DNA from: Fistularia commersonii
Taxonomy: Eukaryota > Chordata > Actinopteri > Syngnathiformes > Fistulariidae
Assembly: GCA_037954325.1 (NCBI GenBank)
Contig: JBBMNZ010000013.1
Location: forward strand, 8,118,501-8,182,500
DNA: 64,000 nucleotides
Direction: 5' to 3'
The notes beneath the pieces were generated by a model. That model saw nothing but the letters and a program-made list of their open reading frames with translations, was not told the DNA's origin and searched no databases. Of this stretch, positions 14,147-28,200 are shown one piece after another; the first letter of the stretch is position 1, and each line of letters starts with the position of its first letter. Both the position numbers and the translations under genes were made by a program.

Positions 14147-16092
14147 CAACTGACTCATAAGGATACCACAATACGGGAATAAAATCATCTGAAGATATTC
14201 TCCTTGGAGGCGTGCTCTGAGTTACAGACTGTTGCATGCCTGACTATGGGTGGACACATCAGCCTCATGTGTCTGGACCTGTTTGGTATGCACCCTCCTC
14301 TGCAGCAGCCGCGTACCTTGTTCACAGCCTTGACTAAGACTTCGACCACTGAAATTTCGCGTGGTATGTGAACATGTCTTCCAGCCCTCGTTGCGCAAAT
14401 ATTTCGCCAAAGTTGCTTAAGTCAGCGGTGGAATTGACATGGTTGTATTGGCCTTATTTGAAGGAAAAAAAAATCAGGCATGTCATCCTTTCTCATGTGT
14501 TTATTCGAGGTTGGTTTAGGGAATGCTGCTGGTAATTTTCTGGGGTTATCTTTTTTTCCCCTACTGTTAACACTGTCAATTTGTTACACATCACAGACAG
14601 GTGTGTGAATAAACAACTACAAAAACTTTGAAATTGCTTTTGGATAGTCTGCGAAACTTGTTCGTATAGTCCTTCTTAAAACTGTGTGTCAGATTGGTTG
14701 CAATATATGCTGTAGATTCCCTTACATGTTCAAAGTAAGGTTTTGTTTGAATGTGAGGCCTGCATAGAGTATAAATAGAAGAGAATTTAGCTTTTCCAGT
14801 GTAGTCATGTATCAAATTGTTCCCACACAGCAGCCAGAACAACAGCAGTCAAGATGAAGCATTTCAAATATGCCTGCATGAAAGGAATTAACAGGGTAGT
14901 GTGGGGCAACTTACACACTTGCACAGACCTGCATATGTTTCATTATTTCTACTTTTTCAGTGACCTTTAAGTCAAATCCATATTGAATTTTTCTCCTTAC
15001 CATGTATTGACCAACTATGAAATAAGCAGTAACATTTGGTTGAACTTTGTAAAAGAATTATCTTTTCATGGCCACACATGACAATTAATGTTGATTGATA
15101 ACTTTCAAAAAATAGGTAGCATATTGAACGTCAAATTTTTAATTATGCACTACACCTGATCTTTGAATATTTCCCTGATGGATTATTTTTAAAGAGTACT
15201 CTCTCGTTGTATAAGCAATTACAAATTGCAATCAATAAATACGATTGCTATGACTGCCCAGATCAGGGTGAAAAAAATAGAACTAAAATTAAGAAAGTGA
15301 GATAACTAAATTTACCAATTTGTTTCACAATTTAGTTTGCTAATAAAATTCTCCTTTGTTTTGACTCTCAAAGACAAATGGAAAACATCCCTGTCTAAAG
15401 CTGCTCCTTTAACTCAAATTTGGTTGTTTTCCATATGCAGCTAAAATTATTACTGTGAGCTGGTTATATTAGTGATGGGATTTGGCCCTTAATTTAATCT
15501 GTGTCAAATCTCCTAAATTGTTTTAATTTAAGAGGTTATTTAGAAAACATTTTCCTTCAATGACTCACTTCAGTAGACCAGACAATGTTCTCTACCTTAC
15601 CAGCATCCAAATGCTTCAATGAAACCTGATTTCCTTTTTGTAGAAAACAGGAGAACACAGCTTTCAAAGTGCAGTGTATCGGAGTGTGCGGATTCCTTTT
15701 TTTGTGAAACCGAACTGCAATTTCCTGTGTAGTTTTCACAATTTAAATTGTTCTCGCTACTTGTGGCAGCAATAAATGACATGTCAGATATTTGAAAAGG
15801 CAGTTGGGGGTTTAACAGATGGACTTCATTTAGTTTGAAATTGTTTTTCTTTAGTTTCAAATCCATTTATCACTTGAGTTTTAATTTATTTTGTTTTTAT
15901 AATGATTTTGATTTGTCAGTATATATTTCCAACCATATTTGTCTCATAACTAGAAATAAGCAGCACCAGTGCCATTATTTTCCAGGGTGCCTTAACTTGC
16001 CTCATGTTCTGACACAAATGAACACAAAGTGACAGGAACTTTGTTATTTCTTCTGAGAATTTCTGTAAAACCAACTCGAGAGGCCGTGTTAG

Positions 16093-16201
<109 letters not shown>

Positions 16202-19200
16202 GGTTAGTAATTCCGTCTGTGTTTGCACGCCTTGTGTCATCATTGCAGGGAAGAGATGTCTGCAAATGGCAGCTGCAGGGTCTGTCCTTTGCTAAAGAAA
16301 TCAATTATGTAATATTGGTCTAATAGCTGACAGATAGGAAATGTTTTGTTATTTAGAGAATATTTGTTAACCTGTTGTTCGCACTCTACTGGAAGTTTTA
16401 ATATTTTTCTTTTTGTGAATTTGTTTTGCATAGATGAGAGGTGTGTGCATAAAATATTGTATACAGTAACTAAACCCCATAGATTTCTTTCTTAGCACCT
16501 TGTGTAGTTATTATTCATCACCTGTTATTCTTTAAAATGCCAATAGAGCAACATCTTTGAAAGTATTGTGTTGTTAGAGGAGAGAGAAGTTGACAACTTT
16601 CCGCTCTTTCTTCACAGAAGAAAGAAAGAAAGAAGAAGAAAGTGTGGTTTAACAGACAGGAAGCAGCAAAAAACCCACTGCTTGGTGATGCTTTTCCTGT
16701 GAGCATAAAATTTGCAGGTCAGTTTGTGGGTGTTATTCTTAAAAAAAAAAGTAGTGTAAAAATGATTTTGCAAGTACTTCTGGCTTTTGTTATTTATTGA
16801 GAAGATCAGAGACCAAAATCCTGTAAACTCAGCTCTGAAAAGGGTATTTTAAAAGAGACTGCATGCCAAAAAGGAAAACCTCTCGCAAATATTTGAAAAA
16901 TTTGAAGAAAATCCCCCAAAAGAACTGGAATTGAGGGAAAGGTCTAAACGTCATCCTCAAAATGCATTACCTTGTAGCACTTAAATTTGGAAGTATTTAT
17001 AATTACTTTGCGGACTATTGAGGTGCCTTGCCCATCAGTAAGTTTGAACCAACAGCTGCTGTCACAGAAACGCAACAATTCTCAAGGCTGAGTGGAAAAG
17101 TTTAAGCTTTGCAGAAGATGAGATTACATTCCATTCTCCTCTTGAAGGCTGTGCTCGACTTGACATTTTTCCTTCAATCTTCATTTGGCCATGCCACAGG
17201 AGAGCAAAGCATGCCTCCAAGTGCAAGGCAGGCACAGTCAGTGCTAGTTTCCACACCGAATGCTCTTTATCTTCATTACTACTTCCTTGTGTTGTGTCGC
17301 TGCATGCTATTAATTTGTCTGCCTCTGTAACAATTGTTTCTATTTTACAACCACGCCAGGGCAGTTCTTGACAGCGCTCAAGAAAGTTTGAATCATTCTG
17401 CGTGGTGTGAGACTACAAGGAAAGGCATTTTCTGGTATATGTGATGGGATTTGTGATAGGATGTGGCATTAAGACCATTATCAACAGCCCATATAAACCT
17501 TTATTTTCTTAACCTCTAACTTCTGTGTGTGAATAGTTGTTTGCTTTGTATAAGTTGAAGTTTAGCTATGTATTGATTTACCAGCATTGTTATGTGGTTT
17601 GATAGCAGATGTGTGAAAGAAACTTTCAAAAGAAAACCACTGTGCAGAAATGACTATCAGGATCCTCTGATGTCCATTCTGAGTACCAGAGGGCCTTAAG
17701 AGTGGGCTGTAACCTCATATCACTGAGTCATTTCCTACACCGGAACCAAGCAGATCCTGCAAGAACAGGCCACTATACTTAAAACTATTCAACATAGCAC
17801 TGGTAAAGCCAAGTATTTTACAGGGTTTTAATAAAGAGTTCATTTTTTCTCTTGAGTGTCATCTTGACAACCGAATCACTGCTTGTGTCACTTCTATAGC
17901 CTTGGCTGTTTCCAGTGGCTGTGCCTGGACTTTTGATTTATGTTGAATTTGTCAAAAGCAACATCTATGTCACCCCTACCTATATAAGATAGTCATTCTA
18001 AGCTCTAGCCATCACTATTTGCTGACACCAGCACCAGTCATCCCTCAGTCATGTGAAAGTTGAATCACATGCAACTCACTGCACTGTTGAAAATTTATCT
18101 GGCCCCTCACAAATCAGTATTTTTGTAACCTGAGCTGAAAATGGCTGATAAGTAAAGTTTGCTCTGGTGCCTTTCTTGCATCTTGCAATGTTTGCCTTTA
18201 CCACATGCAGGGTGAGTCATTGCATAGTCATTCAATTGGCTTAAATTGCCTCCTTTCATGGTCAACAATGAGCTCAGCTGAAGAGACTAAAGCGGGGGAT
18301 GTAGGGCCTTCTGGGAACGCTCCATTTGTTCATGAATCCTGACTCTAATTGGTTGTTATTGCGACTGGCAGTCACCAGGCTATTGGGGTGGAGTTGTTCA
18401 GTGTATGCTTCATGCTCCTCCTCTGTCTCCTCCACACTAAGACGTGACAACATAATAGACAGTCATACTTACCAGAAGGGAGGAGGTTAATAGAAAAAAT
18501 CCCATCAACATCACAGTGTATGCTATATATTGTCACATCCCAGCTGCCCATAGTTTTTGCTTATTTATGAAACCGCTGATGGTTATTTCATGATAATCCA
18601 ACAAAATGGTGATTGTTTCATATCACTCACACATGGCATAGCCGTAACATTAAATTCAATAGCCTTTAACTTCTGACCTATCCAGTTTAAATAGGTCATC
18701 TTGGGCTCATGGAAATCAATTATTAATATTTTCCTTACATATTACTGTTCTTCAGTTACCACTGATATTTTTTGTCCAAGTCAAGAAAGTGAGGATTCTT
18801 CACATCTCGCATAGGAAAAAAATATCAGAAACAAAGACGATAACTGAACACTTTTCGAAGAACAGACTATATTTCTTGTATTTGATTTTCTTTATTGAGA
18901 ACTGATTAAAAAAAAAAAAAACAATCGTCACACGTGGAGATGCTGTTTAAAACTGCACTGGCAGCTTGCCATGTATAAAACATATCCACTGAGTTTTTTT
19001 TTTTTAAATATGGTTGTTAGTGAATACGCAGCACATTTTACCACAATACCTTGACATTGTGTCCTACATTTCCTCTGCTTTGCTTCATGCTTGCAACCTG
19101 TTTTGTAGCAAACCAAATGAAAAACAAAAGTACGGTTTCATGCCCAACATCAGACAAGACGCAAAAAATCCATGGCCAGCTGGTGAACATAGCAAAGCAT

Positions 19201-21890
19201 GTTCAAGTCTGAAATTTCTGTCTGGAGTTAAGGGAAAAAAAAACAACCAAAATTGGTACATAAGTAACATCAGCTGGCTGGGCAAATCCCTAACTCCAAA
19301 TTTGGAACATGTAAATACACAACTGTTCAGTAACACATTCAACAATTCGGTAATATGGTAAAATAACATTTTATTCGCATTGGTAAATTCAGAGGAAATT
19401 GTTGAAATCCTCCATCCAATGATGCTGTATCTTAACTATTTATCTCACTCTATGTCATCAGGAGTACAATCTTGGTTATCCTTCTAAATGTCTGCCTGTA
19501 CAAGGACCCATACCAGAACTAGTTTTAGACAATATGTAGTCAGCAGGCTATTATGCATTGCTTAACATCCCAGCAAGACCCTGCCCTGCAGTTACAACCC
19601 AGTCCCGGGCTGTGACAAGCCAGCAGCTATCATGTGCTTTGGATAATGTTTAGGCTGTGTCTGGCTAATGGCTGCTGCTCTTGTATGCCTGTCTGCTGTT
19701 AGCACCACACCACGGGGCTATCCTGATCAGTGAAGGGCTGATAGGAGGGCTCTGAAAAATACTAATAGAAACACAGACATTGTAACATGGATTCAGTTAA
19801 AATTATAATCTGACATCCTGAGGGGAAAAAAAAAACTTATAAACAATGAGGGATATCTTGATTTTCACAGCTTTACTGCCATCTGATACCACATGTTGAT
19901 TTGTTTGTCATTTACCCAAAGTACTCCCTGTGGACTCACTGACTGAAATTCCCTAAATAGCTGTCTGTGTACGTGCATAAATCTGACTAAAATGGCTTTT
20001 CAAAAAAGAGAAATGTTTTTTTCTGATACTCTGCCTGATTGTGTTGCGTCTTCTCAGATCTGTTACAACCCCTCCCTCACAATTCTTATTTATTTTTTGT
20101 TTTTGTTTTAGAGATGTTTTGTCTTTGAATTTCTACAGTCAATACTGTGTGCGCGTGTGTGTAAGCTTGTCACAGTCTGTTGTAAAGATGCCCAGCAGTG
20201 ACACTGAAGAGGTCCAGACAGATGGTGGTACTGTCCAGGTCTGGCAGAGGTGGACATAATTGCTGCCGAGCACCACGCAGCCAGAAAGACTGACTGGAGT
20301 GTAACACTAGCTCTACTTCCTTTATCAGTGCTCCCAATGTGATACTTTTTGGACCTTTTGCCACATGTTACTATTCTGTTTGGATGTTGAGAGGAAAGCT
20401 GGATCTGGTCCCTGCACTTCACAAGCTCTACAGGAGCTCAGTATCTTCAAGTGAACCCTTGTTCTTTTACAATACATCGCTCAAATTAAAATTAGGCCGA
20501 TAGCTTTGTCAGTCACAAAGGCAATTCACAGCAAATAAAGTCCACCCCGCAGCAGGGGGAAGAGCAGGGCGTGCTGCTGTCAGCCCTTTGGTCTCCAGGA
20601 AAGAACGAGGGTGGGTGTGTATAGCCTTGGGGTCCATTCATTCTTTAACCCCAAAACAGCTCCTCCCTTCCTTCAGCGCTGAAATCTGCCTTTGGATATC
20701 AGGTTGTTGGGACACACCCCGACACACACAAACTCACCATAAAACATCAGACCCCCGTGATCACAGTTACTCTCTGGGGCTCAGCAGTTCGGAGGTGTAT
20801 ACAGATGTGAGATCTCTTGTCTGTTTCATGGATTTTATTAAGCTCCTCGCATGATCATAGCATTGTGCATTTGAGCCTATGATGTGCTGAGAGGTGTCTC
20901 ACTCTGGGGACGGAGACGGTTATGAAATGAGAGGCATTAGCGAGGTGTTAATGTTAAGGATTTAATTAAAGTGAACAGTGCACAAGGGCCTCCTCACTTT
21001 TTCATAAGCTGGTTTGCTCTTGTGCTTATGTTGCAGATGAGTCAGGTCTTCTACTTCACTTGTGTACAAAAACCACTGTGTGAAAAATCAATTAAGTTAA
21101 GGTAATATCAGTGCCATCAGCAAAATGAACTTTAAGTGTGAAATGCGAATTGTGTAGTAAAATGGTGCATCAGTGTTTTACTTTTATAAAGGATGCTAAA
21201 GGATTTCTGCTGCTGGTACAGTGATGTGTAGACCTGACTAGCTTGTTAAACGGATTAATAATACAATATATATTGTGTTATATACATATCTATATACTTT
21301 CACTAATACGTTTACTTGATATGCAATAACGTTTACTTGTTAATGCAATTTTCATAATCAAATAATCCAAGAGTTTATTCAGTCGTAGTTTCCATTAATC
21401 AATATTTAATCCTTCAGTTTGGATATAAATTGCTTTTGAGAAATAGCATGAAACATTGCTGTCTGAAAAGAAACAAGTAGCTTGGGTTACATATTTGCTT
21501 TGCATAATCACACCTGTTTGACAGAAAATATACGGCCTTACGCATTTTCATATATTAAATCTTTATAGCAAACTTGATGTAACATGTTTTTTGACAAGTC
21601 TCATCCCATTTTTTTAAGTTCTTTAAAGTTCATTTCAGCTTGAGGACAGTTAAAATTTAATCAGCTAGATGTCAGTGTTCAACTCTGATTTTAAGATGTC
21701 AAAAACAATGAGAAGTTTGGTGTTGTGAAGAATTGTTTGGATGTTGTATGTTCTGTAACTTTTGTGCATTGTAGTAAGCAATCAAAAATAACACATTAGC
21801 CTTGTGAACAGACTTCTCTCTGTACACTTATTGGTCCTCAGTGTCCCTAAGTGTCTTTCACTTCCTCACCTAACTCTTTTTCTATGCCAG

Positions 21891-22217
21891 GTGTAGATGC
21901 TCCAGGTGCAGCGGGACCCAGCCTCCGTGTCAAAGAGGGACGAGGCTGCTTCTACCGGGTCACACAGATCCTCTGACACAGTCTGTGGTCTCTCACTCCC
22001 GTTGGTAGCTACCCAGGTAGAGAACAAGGGCCATTTTGTGCAGTGAAATTCAGCTGCAGCCTCTGTGGGTTACTCTGTGAGGAGAAGGAGCCCGAGTTGC
22101 CATTGGGATATTCAGGCTGCTCCCAGGCTTCTCAACTCTGCTACCATGACAACTGCAGTACAACCCACTGAACTGGTTTTTGAATTTGCCAGTAACGGGA
22201 TGGATGAAATCAACCAG
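21891..22217 (+). CDS. elf4: elf4 first coding exon with 5' UTR
   Basis: The acceptor is a pyrimidine-rich tract ending TCTATGCCAG at 21890. About 255 nt of 5' UTR follow, then ATG at 22146 and 24 codons (MTTAVQPTELVFEFASNGMD...) to CAG|GTATGC at 22217. The start is chosen because the ELF-family N-terminus (LxFEFASNGMD) begins here and a stop at 22044 closes the same frame upstream. Because the exon opens with an acceptor, at least one noncoding exon and the promoter lie further 5'; I could not place them. Confidence 0.9.
21897..22046 (+). other. Upstream open reading frame in elf4 5' UTR
   Basis: ATG at 21897, six bases into the exon, opens 49 codons (MLQVQRDPASVSKRDEAAST...) and stops at TGA 22044-22046, 99 nt before the elf4 ATG. 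It is in the same frame as the main ORF, and no other ATG lies between. uORFs usually lower translation of the downstream ORF. That effect here is inference, and it depends on the transcript using this exon as drawn. Confidence 0.6.
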
Positions 22218-25200
22218 GTATGCCTTACTCAGAATATATTATATTTTATTACTTTTGCATTCTAATTTTAGATAACTGTATTTTCATTGTGCGGAAATGC
22301 ACTTTAGTCTCCATTTCTGTTCAGTCAAAACTGACCTTTGAGCCACTGTTTGCCCAACAGTCTTATACCAGACGTACTGTGGCTCACAGAATTTTTTTTT
22401 CCCCGATAAATGAATGTGAGTGAAACCTGGGAAAACAGTCTGGTTACTCGAGGCCTGTGATTGTTCACTAACAACATGTTGGAGAGGCAGCCAGGCCGTT
22501 GAGAGGAGGGAACAGAGGTGAGGTCTTGAAGAGTAGTGTGGGTTGATTGGAGTGTAGAAATGGAAAGTTTGAAAAACCTGTGGTGAGGTTAGGGTGCCAG
22601 GGAACGACTGGGTGGGGCTTAGCAATGAATGTGTTTATGGCACAAAGGTTACTTTGTGCCTATATACTATGTGAACCTCTGCCTTTGTGCCTTTTCAGGT
22701 TTGTAGTTTTCTCACCCCACACCCATGGCTGAATCCTGTTGAGCAGGCTTGGTTATAAGTGTGTGGATTTGTGCTGCTGTCAGTATGTGTGTATTTCGAA
22801 GGACATGGTGTCACTGGATCCCTGTGTTACACTTGTGCAGGCCTAACCTGACAGACCTGTTAGAAGATGGCTTAGAGTGAATGGGATAACTCAAATGAGT
22901 TCTTGCATTGTTCCAGTGCTTTAGTTTTGTTCCTTGCTGCACCCACTCTGTCTGCTTTGCATGCAGCATACCCGTATTTACAAAGACCTCGACCACCTTG
23001 CCATTTTGTTTGTGCTGGCTTTGCAAAGATTTATTTAGTAGTAGTAGTGGTAGTAGTTTAATCTCTACTAGCCTTGCTGCATTTTTAAAAATAAATAGGT
23101 AGCCAACTAAAGTGTTTCTGTAGAATGCTCCTGAGTTTTTTGGAATTTCCACATAATCATGTAGATATGATCAGATGTTGATGGAGCCAATTGCATTTGG
23201 AGCTTAAACAACCAATGCAATCTGTAAACTACTGGAAAAATATTAATAAAATGTCATTTGTCAAAAAAGGGTTCATTAAATGTCATACTGTTGGTGTCTG
23301 TTACAGCTTAACATCCGTAAGACATCGAAAGCAATCATAAATTTATTTACAACCGGATGTGCAGGTAAAGCAGAAGAGAGAGATATAAAGGGGAACATCT
23401 TGCACAAATGCGAATGCTCTTACTGACAGAATAGGGAACTTAGAAATGCAAATTGCTGCAACTCTTATTGATCTTGTTTCTGCACGATGAAAATGATCGA
23501 AGTTAGCAAAGAAGATGCAGTGGTTAAAACCTTAATGATGCTTAATATATTTGGCAGATTGTTACATGTAGGGTTTTTGTTCTCATGAGTGCCCAGATTT
23601 CTCGCTGCTCTACCCAATTTAATACGTTTGTCATAGTTGTTGACTAACATATTTCAATGTACGCTCTTTAAGCAATGAAATCAACATTAGTTTGAATTTG
23701 TTTCCAGAGAAAACAGAATAAAGTTAGCTTAAAAACAATGCCTGAGACTGAATTTTAGATGTCTTATGCTGTCAGCAAAGCTTGCGAGATTTTTCAGCAT
23801 TTGAGGTTTGAGGAGTTGTTCAGGAGTGCATCAGATCAATTGTACAAGTGACTGACACGCATGCATACACACATGCATACACACACATAAAACTCTATCT
23901 GAAGGATAGATAAGGGGATTTGTTCGCTGCATTGTCACCCTATCTGATAATATGTCTACCAAAGACTCAATTTAGTGGGAAACATTCAACGTATGTCAGT
24001 GAGACACTGATAGCCTTTGTAGTCAAAGCAATATTCAGGGTTGTTAGTCCCACGAGGCCTCTCGATTTTACCCTGCACTGTTGTTTAGATGATTCAAGTT
24101 GTGCATTTTTGATCTTCCTAGCTATGATCTACAGTATGTGTCTCCAAGAACAGCAAGCATCCAGTGTATGTAATTAACATAAACGCAATCCTTAGGTAGC
24201 AACTGCTGTTTCCGTGGAGGAAGCCTTACAAAAACAATATGCTCAAGTGATGAGATGATCTTTTAGATTCCTGGTTAAAGTGTAGCTGAAGCGGGCTTGA
24301 TGCCAAAGACGCCACTGCCCATGTTTCCCACTCACACAGCTCAGGGCTCAGACACCTGGTATGTCCTAGAGGTCCAAACCAACAATGGACACTTGTGCAA
24401 AGAGACTGATAAGTCTTTGTTCATGTTTGCAATACTACTACATTTCTTTACCATTCCCGGTTTCAATCAGGTTGTGATTGTAAGCATGTGCTGTGAATTT
24501 TCTTGTTTTGTAGGCAGTTATTTTGAAAATGTAATGCATGATACACAAGTTCATATTAATAGAGGCGAAAGGCCAAGGCATTATATTTGTATCATTTTCT
24601 CTATTATTTCTGCTGAGCAATGTTTTTTGTGTAACATGACAATTACTGGCAATATTGCTAATTTTCCTCTGTGCCTGTTTGTTGCTGTTTTTAACAGTAG
24701 CTATAGTACAAATTTTATTGTATTTGACATTTTTTTTTATTTTATGTTTATATGTTGGGATGTAATTTAGGTTTGAACTCACATCAAATCTAGAAATATT
24801 CTTTTACTACTGCCTTAATTTGATCCAAGCCTGATGTTCCCAGGTCTAGGGTACAGTTTTTAAGTGAGTATATTTTAAGTGTAGTCTGCTGCCATCTCCT
24901 GGTACTCATTTACCCTGTATAACAAACCCCTTGTGACCTATTAACCTGGGAACTAATATTGAAGTATAAGGGTGCAAGTTCAAATCTGTTTCACCCTCCA
25001 TCAGTCACTTTGACTGTCTATGCATACGTTTTTTGTCCTAATACCTTTGCGTACATTAAGTTGCCCGCTGAGGTTTCATGCTGATGCTATGTTCTCCACA
25101 TGGTTGAAATCATTCAACAACAAAGAAAAACAAAAAGAGCATGTAAGTTAGCAATATTCAGGGAAACATAAGACTGACTCTTTCCAACGTGTCCATGCCT

Positions 25201-28200
25201 CCACCCTCTGATACGAACCCAAATTGAACATTAAACATAGTCTGTGTTTGAGGAGCTTGCGGGTATGTAAAGCTTCTCTCAAGTTCTCAAGTGGTTTGGC
25301 TCTAACTGATAATTCTGTCTTCTCCATCCCACCTGGAATGAGATGTAACAAGTCCCTGAGTGATACAAGCAAACAGTGAAGAGGTTTCTCGCTAGCAATT
25401 CATTATTATTGAACTTCCCAGACTGGAATCATTGTCTCCGTATAATTTGGCCAAATCTGAGAACGCTATCCATACTTCAGTGGATCCGAGGAAAACTCCA
25501 ACACAAAAGAAATTATTTGTACTTAACTCTGTGCAACCTTCACATTTGCTGAAATAGCATCTATGTCTACAATTATTTTATTAGGCTATTAATAGGCAGA
25601 CCAATATCTTTTCAATCTTCACGTTAATTTGTTTATTTCTCAATGGGAATGGTGCATATTCTATGCGGTTGTCTTCTGGCGTACTCTCAGTGCATCAAAC
25701 ATTTTTCCTTTCTTTGAACAGCTGGATGACCCGTCAGTATTCCCTGCAGTGATTGTCGAGCAGGTCCCTGCAACAGACCTGCTGCAGGTGTATTCAGGTC
25801 TGGAATCTGATGAGGTGACCAATGGCATCATGGTGGACAGTACCCTTCATGTTGTGGAAGCACCTTCAATCTTGGCTCGAGGGGTGGTCCTTTCAGGTTA
25901 CAATCTTGTTTTTATTTATAATTCAATTTATATATTTCCATTATATTCATAGTACCTAGTTTTAATCGATGCACATCAGATCATTGGAATCCTGTATTCA
26001 CAGGCATATCATTCAATTCAGGCAAAATTTCCATTGTCAAATTAATTGCCAACTGACATGACCTTCTGACACGATCAAAGGAAATATCCATTCATTCATT
26101 CACTTAAAAATCTTTTTAAATAAGTGATATCTATTCAGAACATTTGTTGGTCTTTTATTCTAGCCTGTATTTCTACCAAAATACAAAAATACTTTAACCA
26201 TGTGTTATGAAATGGTGATAACTTTTTGTCCGTCTCTTTGATAGAAACAGCAGTTTCCGGTGCAGAAGACAGCATGGAGACAAATGAAGCGGCAGCAGCT
26301 CTTCTTAACATGGAGTCACCGAACAATATATTGGATGAAAAGCGTATGCGTACGTCAATGCTGTTTCTGTTTCAATAATGATACAGTGCTGAAAATATTG
26401 AAGAGAAGTAGATACACATACCCTTTTGTGGTAAATAGTTATGTTTTTATTTAGGTTGTATGTTTTTTTTTATTTATATGGCAGCTATCTCTTGAAAGAT
26501 GACCAAATAGCAAACTCTGACATGCAATGAAGTGAACTGGAAATGTTGCAGTAACATGTTTTAGAAACCCCAGAAATGTTTCACAAGACACATCTCTTCT
26601 GATTTGCCATTTCTTTGGCTTGTGTTTAGTTCATACCTACGGCACTCTGCTGGAGTCAGACTTGACTTATGCCCCTCTGAGGCCTGACCAGATAGAAAAT
26701 GGTGCCCTTGACTTGTCACTAGATGAGGACACATCATCCATGGATGAGATTCCTCCCAAATGTCTCTTAAAACCACAGAAGAAAAATAAAGGTGAGAGTT
26801 TTGTTATCCATTTTTTTTTTTTATCCTAGATCACATAAATGAAATGTTCTAGTAAATTCAAACCATAGTCAGTGTTTGAATCGTCCCACTGTATCATTAA
26901 ACCTTGTTGTCCATTATTGTCTACACATTGTCTCTTAATTAAAATCTCAGTGCGAAAGCCAAGGACAGTGCGATCCTGTTCACCCATAACTACCCCTAAC
27001 CTGCCGTTGAAGAAGAAGAGCAAAGAGGGCAAAGGTAAGCCTAACAAAGTATATTCTGTATTGGGGCGGCCTTAGTTCAAGGAGAATCCCAGTTTGATTC
27101 TGACAGGTGACCTCTCTGTGTGGAGTTTGCATATTCTCCCCCTGTCTGCATGGGTTTCTTCCAGGTTCTCTGGTTTTCTGCCATCGGCCAAAAACACACA
27201 GCAGGGTAATTGGAGAAGATAAATTGGCCAGCTCTTTGGTAGCAGGGTCCCGGGGGTGGATGAGGTCCGCCCTGCGTTCCTCAAGGCTCTGGATGCTGTA
27301 GGGCTGTCCTGGCTGACACATCTCTGCTGCATTGCGTGGATGTCGGGGACAGTGCCGCTGGACTGGCAGACTGGGGTGGTGATTCCCCTTTTTAAGAAAA
27401 GGGGAATCAGAGGGTGTGCTCCAGCTATAAGGGGATCACACTCCTCAGCCTCCCTGGTAAGGTCTATTCAGCGGTGCTGGAGAAGAGGGTCTGCCGGGTC
27501 GTTGAACCTTGGACCCAGGAGGAGCAGTGTGGTTTTCATCCAGGTCGTGGAACAGTGGACCAGCTCTATACCCTTGACAGGGTCCTTTAGGGGGCATGGG
27601 AGTTTTGTATGTGCGTTTTGTGGATCTGGAGAAGGCATTCGACCATGTCCTGCGGGCAACCCTGTGAGGGTTGCTCCGGGAGTGTGAGGTACCAAACCCT
27701 GTCATACGGGCTGTTCGGTTTCTGTATGATTGTGTCAGAGCTTGGTCCAAATTGCCGGCCGTAAGTCAGACCCATTTCCTGTGAGAGTTGGACTCCGCCA
27801 GGGCTGCCCTTTGTCATTGATTCTGTTCATAACTTTCATGGACAGAATTTCTAGGCGCAGCCAGGGTGTCGAGGGGATCCGGTTTGGTGGTCACAGGATC
27901 GAGTCTCTGATTTTTGCAGATGATGTGGTTCTGTTGGCTTCATCAGGCCATGATCTCCAGCTTTCACTGGAGCGGTTCACAGCCGAGTGTGAAGAGGCCG
28001 GGATGAGGGTCAGCAACTCCAAATCTGAGACCATGGTGCTCAACCGGAAACGGGTGGAATGCTCATTTCGGGTCAGGGAAGAGGTCCTGCCCCTAGTGGA
28101 GTTCAAGTATCTTTGGGTCTTGTTCACGAGTGAGAGAAGGATGGAGCGGGAGATCAACAGGTGGGTCAGTGTGGCGTCTGCAGTGATGCGGACTCTGTAC

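Noticed and set aside
24297..24770. 157-codon + strand frame in the elf4 intron
   Set aside because: AT-driven, hydrophobic, no family resemblance, and without exon signals; the antisense 114-codon frame is equally long by chance.
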